DNA of 64,000 nt from Linyphia triangularis. Taxonomy: Eukaryota > Arthropoda > Arachnida > Araneae > Linyphiidae. The notes under the pieces were generated by a model. It saw only the letters and a list, made by a program, of their open reading frames with translations. It had not been told where the DNA came from and searched no databases. The stretch is from positions 15,566,801-15,630,800 of the forward strand of contig OZ021722.1 of the NCBI GenBank assembly GCA_963978545.1, given 5' to 3'. A program made the translations under genes and the position numbers. This document shows positions 22,817 through 36,709 of this stretch, one piece after another; within the stretch, counting starts at the first letter, position 1, and every line of letters begins with the position of its first letter.

Positions 22817-25559
22817 GCAATTTTCTCGAAAATACAATTCCTTATTGAAATCACATGGCGGACTATTCAATGAATAATTGTTCAAAAATTAAAATTTTCA
22901 AAATTTTTTCCCGTTTGTGATATTGTAACTTATATATAGGAGAATATCCAATTTCAATTTTATAACACTCACTAAATAAGAAGCGGGTCTATAGTTGGTT
23001 CAAAATGTGCAATTTTCTCAAAAATAAAATTTCACAATTGAAAACAAATGCCGGACTGTTCAATGAATTATTGTTCAAAAAGTAAAATTTTCAAAATTTG
23101 TTCCGGTGTGTGATATTGAAGCTTATATATAGGAGAATCTCCAATTACAATTTTATAACACTCACTGAATAAGAAGCGGGTCTATAGTTGGTTCAAAATG
23201 TGCAATTTTCTCAAAAATAAAATTTCACAATTGAAAACACATGGCGGACTGTTCAATGAATTATTGTTCAAAAAGTAAAATTTTCAAAATTTTTTCCGGT
23301 TTGTGATATTGAAGCTCATATAGAGGAGAATCTCGAATTTGAATTTTATAACACTCACTAAATAAGAAGGGGGTCTAAAATTGTTCCAAAAAGTGCAATT
23401 TTCTCAAAAATAAGATTTCGCCATTGGAAACACATGACGGACTATTCAATGAATAATTTTTCAAAAAGTAAAATTTTCAAAATTTGTTCCGGTGTGTGAT
23501 ATTGAAGCTTATATATAGGAGAATCTCCAATTACAATTTTATAACACTCACTGAATAAGAAGCGGGTCTATAGTTGGTTCAAAATGTGCAATTTTCTCAA
23601 AAATAAAATTTCACAATTGAAAACACATGGCGGACTGTTCAATGAATTATTGTTCAAAAAGTAAAATTTTCAAAATTTGTTCCGGTGTGTGATATTGAAG
23701 CTTATATATAGGAGAATCTCCAATTCCAATTTTATAACACTCACTAAATAAGATGTGTGTCTATAGTTGGTTCAAAATGTGCAAATTTCTCAAAAATAAA
23801 ATTTCCCCATTGAAAACGCATGGCGGACTGTTCAATGAATTATTGTTCAAAAAGTAAAATTTTCAAAATTTTTTCCGGTTTGTGATATCGAAGCTCATAT
23901 ATAGGAGAATCTCGAATTTGAATTTTATAACACTCACTAAATAAGAAGTGGGTCTAAAGTTGTTCCAAAAAGTGCAATTTTCTCAAAAATAAGATTTCGC
24001 CATTGGAAACACATGACGGACTATTCAATGAATAATTTTTCAAAAAGTAAAATTTTCAAAATTTGTTCCGGTGTGTGATATTGAAGCTTATATATAGGAG
24101 AATCTCCAATTCCAATTTTATAACACTCACTAAATAAGAAGCAGGTCTATAGTTGGTTCAAAATGTGCAATTTTCTCAAAAATAAAATTTCACAATTGAA
24201 AACACATGGCGGACTGTTCAATGAATTATTGTTCAAAAAGTAAAATTTTCAAAATTTGTTCCGATGTGTGATATTGAAGCTTATATATAGGAGAATCTCC
24301 AATTCCAATTTTATAACACTCACTAAATAAGAAGTGGGTCTATACTTGGTTCAAAATGTGCAAATTTCTCAAAAATAAAATTTCCCCATTGAAAACACAT
24401 GGCGGACTGTTCAATGAATTATTTTTCAAAAAGTAAAATTTTCAAAATTTTTTCCGGTTTGTGATATTGAAGCTCATATATAACAGAATCTCGAATTTGA
24501 ATTTTATAACACTCACTAAATAAGAAGTGGGTCTAAAGATGTTCCAAAAAGTGCAATTTTCTCAAAAATAAGATTTCGAAATTGGAAACACATGACGGAC
24601 TATTCAATGAATAATTTTTCAAAAAGTAAAATTTTCAAAATTTGTTCCGGTGTGTGATATTGAAGCTTATATATAGGAGAACCTCCAATTCCAATTTTAT
24701 AACACTCACTAAATAAGAAGCGGGTCTATAGTTGGTTCAAAATGTGCAATTTTCTCAAAAGTAAAATTCCACACATTGAATTTTTTCCCCCAAAAAGCAA
24801 TTTTCACGAAAATACAATTCCCCCATTGAAAACACATGGCGAAATATTCAATGAATTATTGATCAAAAAGTAAAATTTTCCAAAATTTTTCCCTTTTTTT
24901 ATATTGAAGCTCATATATAGGAGAATCTCCAATTCAAATTTTATAACACTCACTAAATAAGAAGTGTGTCTAAAGTTGGTCCAAAAAGCAATTTTCACGA
25001 AAATAAAATTCCCTCATTGAAAACACATGGCGGACTATTCAATGAATTATTGTTCAAAAAGTAAAATTTTCAAAATTTTTTCCGGTTTGAGATATCGAAG
25101 CTCATATATAGGAGAATTTCGAATTTGAATTTTATAACACTCACTAAATAAGAAGTGGTTCTAAAGTTGTTCCAAAAAGTGCGATTTTCTCAAAAATAAG
25201 ATTTCGCCATTGAAAACACATGACGGACTATTCAATGAATAATTTTTCAAAAAGTAAAATTTTCAAAATTTGTTCCGGTGTGTGATATTGAAGCTTATAT
25301 ATAGGAGAATCTCCAATTCCAATTTTATAACACTCACTAAATAAGAAGCGGGTCTATAGTTGGTTCAAAATGTGCAATTTTCTCAAAAATAAAATTTCAC
25401 AATTGAAAACACATGGCGGACTGTTCAATGAATTATTGTTCAAAAAGTAAAATTTTCAAAATTTTTTCCGGTTTGTGATATTGAAGCTCATATATAGGAG
25501 AATCTCCTATTCGAATTTTATAACACTCACTAAATAAGAAGTGGGTCTAAAGTTGGTCC
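22817..25559. repeat. Monomer block M9 (13 monomers)
   Basis: Thirteen monomers including pair S4. It starts with a TGTAACTTATATAT monomer, here with the normal TAACACTCAC, and its second half repeats the 1786 bp series of block M8. Confidence 0.91.
24602..25036. repeat. 244/191 variant pair S4
   Basis: Same sequence as S1. It lies 4811 bp from S3; S7 to S8 in copy B shows the same distance. Confidence 0.9.
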
Positions 25560-26264
25560 TAAAAATTGAACTTTCAAAATTTTCGTTTAAAATTTTCCCC
25601 ATGTTAACAGTATGGAAAATTTCACACTTCTAAATTTTCAAAATTTTACAATCATTTTGCAACTAGGGTAACAGAAATTGTCATCCGAATCGATTTCCAC
25701 ATTCAAGTGGTTATTAAAATGAAATTTTACTTCTCAAAATTTGGTTATTGCCAAAAAATCTTTATATCCCTTTGAATATACATTAAACTTGCCAATCCTT
25801 AGGCAATTTTCCAATCCTCAATTTTCGAATTTTAACCTTAATTTGTAGCCTAGGATAATAAAAGTTATCTTCCGATTTCTTTCTGATCATCAATTTGCTC
25901 ATGAAATATTATTTTAGTACACAAAATCGAAGCAATGCAACGTAAAATAAAGCCTCAAAACAGTTTCTGAGCGCTTCCGTTTCAAAATTTCAACTTCTCA
26001 TAGAGCTATTCAAAAATAGTTTTTTTTGCCAAAATTTTGAAATTTGTTTGATTTTTAATGTGTTTTTGAATAAAAAAAACACAATTTGGAACCATTTGTT
26101 AAAAATGAAATTTTCCATTCAAATACACTCAAAACTGAAATATTTCAAGATTTTCGAAAAATTGAATTTTTTATTTTTAGAATACTTTTTTTTAATTAAA
26201 ATTTGGTACAAGAATAACTATAAAACATATATCCAACTGCAATTCCCAATTTGAAAGCATTTGA
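25560..26264. repeat. L10, class delta, 705 bp
   Basis: Full-length delta with CCAATCCTCAATTTTCG intact, eight A in the hairpin loop side, and AATTCCCAATTTG. The tail reads AATAACATTTCGG in place of CATGGCGG, a mark of delta composites. The 68-codon TTG-start frame is present but not credible. Confidence 0.92.
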
Positions 26265-26642
26265 GCAATTTTCTCGAAAATACAATTCCCCATTGAAATA
26301 ACATTTCGGACTATTCAATGAATAATTGTTCAAAAATTAAAATTTTCAAAATTTTTTCCCGTTTGTGATATTGAAGCTTATACATAGGAGAATATCCAAT
26401 TTCAATTTTATAACACTCACTAAATAAAAAGTGGGTCTAAAGTTGTTCCAAAAAGTGCAATTTTCTAAAAAATAAAATTTCCCCATTGAAAACACATGGC
26501 GGACTGTTCAATGAATTATTGTTAAAAAAGTAAAATTTTCAAAATTTTTTCCGGTTTGTGATATTGAAGCTCATATATAGGAGAATATCCTATTCGAATT
26601 TTATAACACTCACTAAATAAGAAGTGGGTCTAAAGTTGGTCC
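26265..26642. repeat. Monomer block M10 (1 monomer)
   Basis: One monomer between delta and epsilon, with TATACATAGG and AATATCCAATTTC, joined to a Q-type TCTAAAGTTGTTCC end. The following R head has GAATATCCTATTCG, unlike the matching place in copy B. Confidence 0.9.
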
Positions 26643-27359
26643 TAAAAATTGAACTTTCAAAATTTTCGTTTCAAATTTTCCCCATGTTAACCATATGGAA
26701 AATTTCACACTTCTAAATTTTCAAAATTTTACAATCATTTTGCAACTAAGGTAACAGAAATTGTCATCCGAATCGATTTCCACATTCAAGTGGTTATTAA
26801 AATGAAATTTTACTTCTCAAAATTCGGTTATTGCCAAAAAAATCTTTATATCCCTTTGAATATACATTAAACTTGCCAATCCTTAGGCAATTTTCCAATT
26901 CTCAATTTTCGAATTTTAACCTTAATTTGTAGCCTAGGATAATAAAAGTCATCTTTCGATTTCTTTCTGATCATCAATTTGCTCATGAAATATTATTTTA
27001 GTACACAATATCGAAGCAATGCTAAGTAAATTAAAGCCTCAAAACAGTTTCTGAGCGCTTTCGTTTCAAAATTTCAACTTCTCATAGAGCTATTCAAAAA
27101 TAGTTTTTTTTGCCAAAATTTTGAAATTTGTTTGATTTTTAATGTGTTTTTGAATAAAAAAACACAATTTGGAACAATTTGTTAAAAATGAAATTTTCCA
27201 TTCAAATACACTCAAAACTGAAATATTTCAAGATTTTCGAATTTTTGAATTTTGAATTGAATTTTTTATTTTTAGAATACTTTTTTTTAATTAAAATTTG
27301 GTACAAGAATAACTATAAAACATATATCCAACTGCAATTCGCAATTTGAAAGCATTTGA
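26643..27359. repeat. L11, class epsilon, 717 bp
   Basis: Carries GTTAACCATATGG in place of GTTAACAGTATGG. Only L17 shares it, which makes it a private mark of copies A and B. Confidence 0.92.
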
Positions 27360-28510
27360 GCAATTTTCTCGAAAATACAATTCTACATTGAAATTACATG
27401 GCGGACTATTCAATGAATAATTGTTCAAAAAGTAAAATTTTCAAAATTTGTTCCGTTTGGTGATATTGAAGCTTATATATAGGAGAATCTCCAATTCCAA
27501 TTTTATAACACTCACTAAATAAGAAGCGGGTCTATAGTTGGTTCAAAATGTGCAATTTTCTCAAAAATAAAATTTCACAATTGAAAACACATGGCGGACT
27601 GTTCAATGAATTATTGTTCAAAAAGTAAAATTTTCAAAATTTGTTCCGATGTGTGATATTGAAGCTTATATATAGGAGAATCTCCAATTCCAATTTTATA
27701 ACACTCACTAAATAAGAAGTGGGTCTATACTTGGTTCAAAATGTGCAAATTTCTCAAAAATAAAATTTCCCCATTGAAAACACATGGCGGACTGTTCAAT
27801 GAATTATTTTTCAAAAAGTAAAATTTTCAAAATTTTTTCCGGTTTGTGATATTGAAGCTCATATATAAGAGAATCTCGAATTTGAATTTTGTAACACTCA
27901 CTAAATAAGAAGTGGGTCTAAAGATGTTCCAAAAAGTGCAATTTTCTCAAAAATAAGATTTCGAAATTGGAAACACATGACGGACTATTCAATGAATAAT
28001 TTTTCAAAAAGTAAAATTTTCAAAATTTGTTCCGGTTTGTGATATCGAAGCTCATATATAGGAGAATCTCCAATTCCAATTTTATAACACTCACTAAATA
28101 AGAAGCGGGTCTATAGTTGGTTCAAAATGTGCAATTTTCTCAAAAATAAAATTTCACAATTGAAAACAAATGCCGCACTGTTCAATGAATTATTGTTCAA
28201 AAAGTAAAATTTTCAAAATTTGTTCCGGTTTGTGATATTGAAGCTCATATATAGGAGAATCTCCAATTACAATTTTATAACACTCACTAAATAAGAAGTG
28301 GGTCTATAGTCGGTTCAAAATGTGCAAATTTCTCAAAAATAAAATTTCCCCATTGAAAACACATGGCGGACTGTTCAATGAATTATTTTTCAAAAAGTAA
28401 AATTTTCAAAAATTTTTTCCGGTTTGTGATATTGAAGCTCATATATAGGAGAATCTCATATTCGAATTTTATAACACTCACTAAATAAGAAGTGGGTCTA
28501 AAGTTGGTCC
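27360..28510. repeat. Monomer block M11 (5 monomers)
   Basis: Five monomers; one has ATATAAGAG with TTTTGTAACACTC, and another AAATGCCGCACTG. The R head has one extra A in TCAAAAATTTTTTCC, which accounts for the odd base in the L11-L12 distance of 1868. Confidence 0.91.
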
Positions 28511-29215
28511 TAAAAATTGAACTTTCAAAATTTTCGTTTAAAATTTTTCCCATGTTAACAGTATGGAAAATTTCACACTTCTAAATTTTCAAAATTTTAC
28601 AATCATTTTGCAACTAGGGTAACAGAAATTGTCATCCGAATCGATTTCCACATTCAAGTGGTTATTAAAATGAAATTTTACTTCTCAAAATTCGGTTATT
28701 GCCAAAAAAATCTTTATATCCCTTTGAATATACATTAAACTTGCCAATCCTTAGGCAATTTTCCAATTCTCAATTTTCGAATTTTAACCTTAATTTGTAG
28801 CCTAGGTTAATAAAAGTCATCTTTCGATTTCATTCTGATCATCAATTTGCTCATGAAATATTATTTTAGTACACAATATCGAAGCAATGCTACGTAAAAT
28901 AAAGCCTCAAAACAGTTTCTGAGTGCTTTCGTTTCAAAATTTCAACTTCTCATAGAGCTATTCAAAAATAGTTTTTTTTGCCAAAATTTTGAAATTTGTT
29001 TGATTTTTAATGTGTTTTTGAATAAAAAAACACAATTTGGAACCATTTGTTAAAAATGAAATTTTCCATTCAAATACACTCAAAACTGAAATATTTCAAG
29101 ATTTTCGAAAAATTGAATTTTTTATTTTTAGAATACTTTTTTTTAATTAAAATTTGTTACAAGAATAACTATAAAACATATATCCAACTGCAATTCGCAA
29201 TTTGAAAGCATTTGA
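28511..29215. repeat. L12, class zeta, 705 bp
   Basis: Zeta marks: CTCATATTCG just before L, AAATTTTTCCCATG, CCTAGGTTAAT, GATTTCATTCTG, GCTACGTAAAATAAAG and GAGTGCTTTCG, with the short right part. No zeta copy occurs in the left 10 kb. Confidence 0.92.
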
Positions 29216-30172
29216 GCAATTTTCTCGAAAATACAATTCTACATTGAAATTACATGGCGGACTATTCAATGAATAATTGTTCAAAAAGTAAAATTTTCAA
29301 AATTTGTTCCGTTTGGTGATATTGAAGCTTATATATAGGAGAATCTCCAATTCCAATTTTATAACACTCACTAAATAAGAAGTGGGTCTATAGTTGGTTC
29401 AAAATGTGCAATTTTCTCAAAAATAAGATTTCGCCATTGGAAACACATGACGGACTGTTCAATGAATTATTGTTCAAAAAGTAAAATTTTCAAAATTTGT
29501 TCCGATGTGTGATATTGAAGCTTATATATAGGAGAATCTCCAATTCCAATTTTATAACACTCACTAAATAAAAAGTGGGTCTATAGTTGGTTCAAAATGT
29601 GCAAATTTCTCAAAAATAAAATTTCCCCATTGAAAACACATGGCGGACTGTTCAATGAATTATTGTTCAAAAAGTAAAATTTTCAAAATTTTTTCCGGTT
29701 TGTGATATCGAAGCTCATATATAGGAGAATTTCGAATTTGAATTTTATAACACTCACTAAATAAGAAGTGGGTCTAAAGTTGTTCCAAAAAGTGCGATTT
29801 TCTCAAAAATAAGATTTCGCCATTGAAAACACATGACGGACTATTCAATGAATAATTTTTCAAAAAGTAAAATTTTCAAAATTTGTTCCGGTGTGTGATA
29901 TTGAAGCTTATATATAGGAGAATCTCCAATTCCAATTTTATAACACTCACTAAATAAGAAGCGGGTCTATAGTTGGTTCAAAATGTGCAATTTTCTCAAA
30001 AATAAAATTTCACAATTGAAAACACATGGCGGACTGTTCAATGAATTATTGTTCAAAAAGTAAAATTTTCAAAATTTTTTCCGGTTTGTGATATTGAAGC
30101 TCATATATAGGAGAATCTCCTATTCGAATTTTATAACACTCACTAAATAAGAAGTGGGTCTAAAGTTGGTCC
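29216..30172. repeat. Monomer block M12 (4 monomers)
   Basis: Four monomers crossing the copy A/B boundary. The second has TTCCGATGTGTG where the matching monomers in M6 and M7 have TTTCCGGTTTGTG with TTAAAGC, yet the same monomer then shows AAATAAAAAG as they do. This looks like a short conversion patch. Confidence 0.89.
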
Positions 30173-30876
30173 TAAAACTTGAACTTTCAAAATTTTCGTT
30201 TAAAATTTTCCCCATGTTAACAGTATGGAAAATTTCACACTTCTAAATTTTCAAAATTTTACAATCATTTTGCAACTAGGGTAACAGAAATTGTCATCCG
30301 AATCGATTTCCACATTCAAGTGGTTATTAAAATGAAATTTTACTTCTCAAAATTCGGTTATTGCCAAAAAATGTTTATATCCCTTTGAATATACATTAAA
30401 CTTGCCAATCCTTAGGCAATTTTCCAATTCTCAATTTTCGAATTTTAACCTTAATTTGTAGCCTAGGATAATAAAAGTCATCTTTCGATTTCTTTCTGAT
30501 CATCAATTTGCTCATGAAATATTATTTTAGTACACAATATCGAAGCAATGCTAAGTAAATTAAAGCCTCAAAACAGTTTCTGAGCGCTTTCGTTTCAAAA
30601 TTTCAACTTCTCATAGAGCTATTCAAAAATAGTTTTTTTTGCCAAAATTTTGAAATTTGTTTGATTTTTAATGTGTTTTTGAATAAAAAAACACAATTTG
30701 GAACCATTTGTTAAAAATGAAATTTTCCATTCAAATACACTCAAAACTGAAATATTTCAAGATTTTCGAAAAATTGAATTTTTTATTTTTAGAATACTTT
30801 TTTTTAATTAAAATTTGTTACAAGAATAACTATAAAACATATATCCAACTGCAATTCGCAATTTGAAAGCATTTGA
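30173..30876. repeat. L13, class alpha, 704 bp
   Basis: First L of copy B; shares AATGTTTATATCC with L7. Confidence 0.92.
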
Positions 30877-31833
30877 GCAATTTTCTCGAAAATACAATTC
30901 TACATTGAAATTACATGGCGGACTATTCAATGAATAATTGTTCAAAAAGTAAAATTTTCAAAATTTGTTCCGTTTGGTGATATTGAAGCTTATATATAGG
31001 AGAATCTCCAATTCCAATTTTATAACACTCACTAAATAAGAACTGGGTCTATAGTTGGTTCAAAATGTGCAATTTTCTCAAAAATAAGATTTCGCCATTG
31101 GAAACACATGACGGACTGTTCAATGAATTATTGTTCAAAAAGTAAAATTTTCAAAATTTTTTCCGGTTTGTGATATTAAAGCTTATATATAGGAGAATCT
31201 CCAATTCCAATTTTATAACACTCACTAAATAAAAAGTGGGTCTATAGTTGGTTCAAAATGTGCAAATTTCTCAAAAATAAAATTTCCCCATTGAAAACAC
31301 ATGGCGGACTGTTCAATGAATTATTGTTCAAAAAGTAAAATTTTCAAAAATTTTTCCGGTTTGTGATATCGAAGCTCATATATAGGAGAATTTCGAATTT
31401 GAATTTTATAACACTCACTAAATAAGAAGTGGGTCTAAAGTTGTTCCAAAAAGTGCGATTTTCTCAAAAATAAGATTTCGCCATTGAAAACACATGACGG
31501 ACTATTCAATGAATAATTTTTCAAAAAGTAAAATTTTCAAAATTTGTTCCGGTGTGTGATATTGAAGCTTATATATAGGAGAATCTCCAATTCCAATTTT
31601 ATAACACTCACTAAATAAGAAGCGGGTCTATAGTTGGTTCAAAATGTGCAATTTTCTCAAAAATAAAATTTCACAATTGAAAACACATGGCGGACTGTTC
31701 AATGAATTATTGTTCAAAAAGTAAAATTTTCAAAATTTTTCCCGGTTTGTGATATTGAAGCTCATATATAGGAGAATCTCCTATTCGAATTTTATAACAC
31801 TCACTAAATAAGAAGTGGGTCTAAAGTTGGTCC
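30877..31833. repeat. Monomer block M13 (4 monomers)
   Basis: Counterpart of M7, including AAGAACTGGGTC, TCAAAAATTTTTCC and TTTTTCCCGG variants. Confidence 0.91.
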
Positions 31834-32549
31834 TAAAACTTGAACTTTCAAAATTTTCGTTTAAAATTTTCCCCATGTTAACAGTATGGAAAATTTCACA
31901 CTTCTAAATTTTCAAAATTTTACAATCATTTTGCAACTAGGGTAACAGAAATTGTCATCCGAATCGATTTCCACATTCAAGTGGTTATTAAAATGAAATT
32001 TTACTTCTCAAAATTCGGTTATTGCCAAAAAATCTTTATATCCCTTTGAATATACATTAAACTTGCCAATCCTTAGGCAATTTTCCAATTCTCAATTTTC
32101 GAATTTTAACCTTAATTTGTAGCCTAGGATAATAAAAGTCATCTTTCGATTTCTTTCTGATCATCAATTTGCTCATGAAATATTATTTTAGTACACAATA
32201 TCGAAGCAATGCTAAGTAAATTAAAGCCTCAAAACAGTTTCTGAGCGCTTTCGTTTCAAAATTTCAACTTCTCATAGAGCTATTCAAAAATAGTTTTTTT
32301 TGCCAAAATTTTGAAATTTGTTTGATTTTTAATGTGTTTTTGAATAAAAAAACACAATTTGGAACAATTTGTTAAAAATGAAATTTTCCATTCAAATACA
32401 CTCAAAACTGAAATATTTCAAGATTTTCGAATTTTTGAATTTTGAATTGAATTTTTTATTTTTAGAATACTTTTTTTTAATTAAAATTTGGTACAAGAAT
32501 AACTATAAAACATATATCCAACTGCAATTCGCAATTTGAAAGCATTTGA
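31834..32549. repeat. L14, class beta, 716 bp
   Basis: Counterpart of L8, 18,888 bp on. Long right part and GGAACAATTT. Confidence 0.92.
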
Positions 32550-35105
32550 GCAATTTTCTCGAAAATACAATTCCTTATTGAAATCACATGGCGGACTATT
32601 CAATGAATAATTGTTCAAAAATTAAAATTTTCAAAATTTTTTCCCGTTTGTGATATTGTAACTTATATATAGGAGAATATCCAATTTCAATTTTATAAAA
32701 CTCACTAAATAAGAAGCGGGTCTATAGTTGGTTCAAAATGTGCAATTTTCTCAAAAATAAAATTTCACAATTGAAAACAAATGCCGGACTGTTCAATGAA
32801 TTATTGTTCAAAAAGTAAAATTTTCAAATTTGTTCCGGTGTGTGATATTGAAGCTTATATATAGGAGAATCTCCAAATCCAATTTTATAACACTCACTAA
32901 ATAAGAAGTGGGTCTATAGACGGTTCAAAATGTGCAAATTTCTCAAAAATAAAATTTCCCCATTGAAAACACATGGCGGACTGTTCAATGAATTATTGTT
33001 AAAAAAGTAAAATTTTCAAAATTTTTTCCGGTTTGTGATATCGAAGCTCATATATAGGAGAATCTCGAATTTGAATTTTATAACACTCACTAAATAAGAA
33101 GTGAGTCTAAAGTTGTTCCAAAAAGTGCAATTATCTAAAAAATAAAATTTCCCCATTGAAAACACATGGCGGACTGTTCAATGAATTATTGTTCAAAAAG
33201 TAAAATTTTCAAAATTTTTTCCGGTTTGTGATATTGAAGCTCATATAGAGGAGAATCTCGAATTTGAATTTTATAACACTCACTAAATAAGAAGGGGGTC
33301 TAAAATTGTTCCAAAAAGTGCAATTTTCTCAAAAATAAGATTTCGCCATTGGAAACACATGACGGACTATTCAATGAATAATTTTTCAAAAAGTAAAATT
33401 TTCAAAATTTGTTCCGGTGTGTGATATTGAAGCTTATGTATAGGAGAATCTCCAATTCCAATTTTATAACACTCACTGAATAAGAAGCGGGTCTATAGTT
33501 GGTTCAAAATGTGCAATTTTCTCAAAAATAAAATTTCACAATTGAAAACACATGGCGGACTGTTCAATGAATTATTGTTCAAAAAGTAAAATTTTCAAAA
33601 TTTGTACCGGTGTGTGATATTGAAGCTTATATATAGGAGAATCTCCAATTCCAATTTTATAACACTCACTAAATAAGATGTGTGTCTATAGTTGGTTCAA
33701 AATGTGCAAATTTCTCAAAAATAAAATTTCCCCATTGAAAACGCATGGCGGACTGTTCAATGAATTATTGTTCAAAAAGTAAAATTTTCAAAATTTTTTC
33801 CGGTTTGTGATATTGAAGCTCATATAGAGGAGAATCTCGAATTTGAATTTTATAACACTCACTAAATAAGAAGGGGGTCTAAAATTGTTCCAAAAAGTGC
33901 AATTTTCTCAAAAATAAGATTTCGCCATTGGAAACACATGACGGACTATTCAATGAATAATTTTTCAAAAAGTAAAATTTTCAAAATTTGTTCCGGTGTG
34001 TGATATTGAAGCTTATATATAGGAGAATCTCCAATTACAATTTTATAACACTCACTGAATAAGAAGCGGGTCTATAGTTGGTTCAAAATGTGCAATTTTC
34101 TCAAAAATAAAATTTCACAATTGAAAACACATGGCGGACTGTTCAATGAATTATTGTTCAAAAAGTAAAATTTTCAAAATTTGTTCCGGTGTGTGATATT
34201 GAAGCTTATATATAGGAGAATCTCCAATTCCAATTTTATAACACTCACTAAATAAGATGTGTGTCTATAGTTGGTTCAAAATGTGCAAATTTCTCAAAAA
34301 TAAAATTTCCCCATTGAAAACGCATGGCGGACTGTTCAATGAATTATTGTTCAAAAAGTAAAATTTTCAAAATTTTTTCCGGTTTGTGATATCGAAGCTC
34401 ATATATAGGAGAATCTCGAATTTGAATTTTATAACACTCACTAAATAAGAAGTGGGTCTAAAGTTGTTCCAAAAAGTGCAATTTTCTCAAAAATAAGATT
34501 TCGCCATTGGAAACACATGACGGACTATTCAATGAATAATTTTTCAAAAAGTAAAATTTTCAAAATTTGTTCCGGTGTGTGATATTGAAGCTTATATATA
34601 GGAGAATCTCCAATTCCAATTTTATAACACTCACTAAATAAGAAGCAGGTCTATAGTTGGTTCAAAATGTGCAATTTTCTCAAAAATAAAATTTCACAAT
34701 TGAAAACACATGACGGACTGTTCAATGAATTATTGTTCAAAAAGTAAAATTTTCAAAATTTGTTCCGATGTGTGATATTGAAGCTTATATATAGGAGAAT
34801 CTCCAATTCCAATTTTATAACACTCACTAAATAAGAAGTGGGTCTATACTTGGTTCAAAATGTGCAAATTTCTCAAAAATAAAATTTCCCCATTGAAAAC
34901 ACATGGCGGACTGTTCAATGAATTATTTTTCAAAAAGTAAAATTTTCAAAATTTTTTCCGGTTTGTGATATTGAAGCTCATATATAACAGAATCTCGAAT
35001 TTGAATTTTATAACACTCACTAAATAAGAAGTGGGTCTAAAGATGTTCCAAAAAGTGCAATTTTCTCAAAAATAAGATTTCGAAATTGGAAACACATGAC
35101 GGACT

Positions 35106-35540
35106 ATTCAATGAATAATTTTTCAAAAAGTAAAATTTTCAAAATTTGTTCCGGTGTGTGATATTGAAGCTTATATATAGGAGAACCTCCAATTCCAATT
35201 TTATAACACTCACTAAATAAGAAGCGGGTCTATAGTTGGTTCAAAATGTGCAATTTTCTCAAAAGTAAAATTCCACACATTGAATTTTTTCCCCCAAAAA
35301 GCAATTTTCACGAAAATACAATTCCCCCATTGAAAACACATGGCGAAATATTCAATGAATTATTGATCAAAAAGTAAAATTTTCCAAAATTTTTCCCTTT
35401 TTTTATATTGAAGCTCATATATAGGAGAATCTCCAATTCAAATTTTATAACACTCACTAAATAAGAAGTGTGTCTAAAGTTGGTCCAAAAAGCAATTTTC
35501 ACGAAAATAAAATTCCCTCATTGAAAACACATGGCGGACT
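35106..35540. repeat. 244/191 variant pair S5
   Basis: Counterpart of S1 in copy B, shifted by 18,887 bp. Confidence 0.9.
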
Positions 35541-36670
35541 ATTCAATGAATTATTGTTCAAAAAGTAAAATTTTCAAAATTTTTTCCGGTTTGAGATATC
35601 GAAGCTCATATATAGGAGAATTTCGAATTTGAATTTTATAACACTCACTAAATAAGAAGTGGTTCTAAAGTTGTTCCAAAAAGTGCGATTTTCTCAAAAA
35701 TAAGATTTCGCCATTGAAAACACATGACGGACTATTCAATGAATAATTTTTCAAAAAGTAAAATTTTCAAAATTTGTTCCGGTGTGTGATATTGAAGCTT
35801 ATATATAGGAGAATCTCCAATTACAATTTTATAACACTCACTGAATAAGAAGCGGGTCTATAGTTGGTTCAAAATGTGCAATTTTCTCAAAAATAAAATT
35901 TCACAATTGAAAACACATGGCGGACTGTTCAATGAATTATTGTTCAAAAAGTAAAATTTTCAAAATTTGTTCCGGTGTGTGATATTGAAGCTTATATATA
36001 GGAGAATCTCCAATTCCAATTTTATAACACTCACTAAATAAGATGTGTGTCTATAGTTGGTTCAAAATGTGCAAATTTCTCAAAAATAAAATTTCCCCAT
36101 TGAAAACGCATGGCGGACTGTTCAATGAATTATTGTTCAAAAAGTAAAATTTTCAAAATTTTTTCCGGTTTGTGATATCGAAGCTCATATATAGGAGAAT
36201 CTCGAATTTGAATTTTATAACACTCACTAAATAAGAAGTGGGTCTAAAGTTGTTCCAAAAAGTGCAATTTTCTCAAAAATAAGATTTCGCCATTGGAAAC
36301 ACATGACGGACTATTCAATGAATAATTTTTCAAAAAGTAAAATTTTCAAAATTTGTTCCGGTGTGTGATATTGAAGCTTATATATAGGAGAATCTCCAAT
36401 TCCAATTTTATAACACTCACTAAATAAGAAGCAGGTCTATAGTTGGTTCAAAATGTGCAATTTTCTCAAAAATAAAATTTCACAATTGAAAACACATGGC
36501 GGACTGTTCAATGAATTATTGTTCAAAAAGTAAAATTTTCAAAATTTGTTCCGATGTGTGATATTGAAGCTTATATATAGGAGAATCTCCAATTCCAATT
36601 TTATAACACTCACTAAATAAGAAGTGGGTCTATACTTGGTTCAAAATGTGCAAATTTCTCAAAAATAAAA

Positions 36671-36709
36671 TTTCACAATTGAAAACACATGGCGGACTGT
36701 TCAATGAAT
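36671..36709. other. Chimeric monomer at a 193 bp deletion
   Basis: In copy A the matching place reads TTTCCCCATTG, a G-start monomer with ATAACAG, then an A-start monomer. Here TTTCACAATTG is followed by GGCGGACTGTTCAATGAATA and directly by the ATTTTTC text of the later monomer. One monomer is gone and the join mixes G-start and A-start forms; the CACAATTG patch is foreign to both neighbours. Confidence 0.85.

Larger units (their letters stand above)
10610..29497. repeat. 18.9 kb super-unit, copy A
   Basis: L7 to L12 (alpha, beta, gamma, delta, epsilon, zeta) with monomer counts 4, 42, 13, 1, 5 and 4 after each. Anchors shift by a constant 18,888 bp to copy B at its left and by 18,694 bp at its right; the change is accounted for by one 193 bp monomer and one single base missing from B. 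The left boundary is approximate because the sequence is patchy there. Confidence 0.88.
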
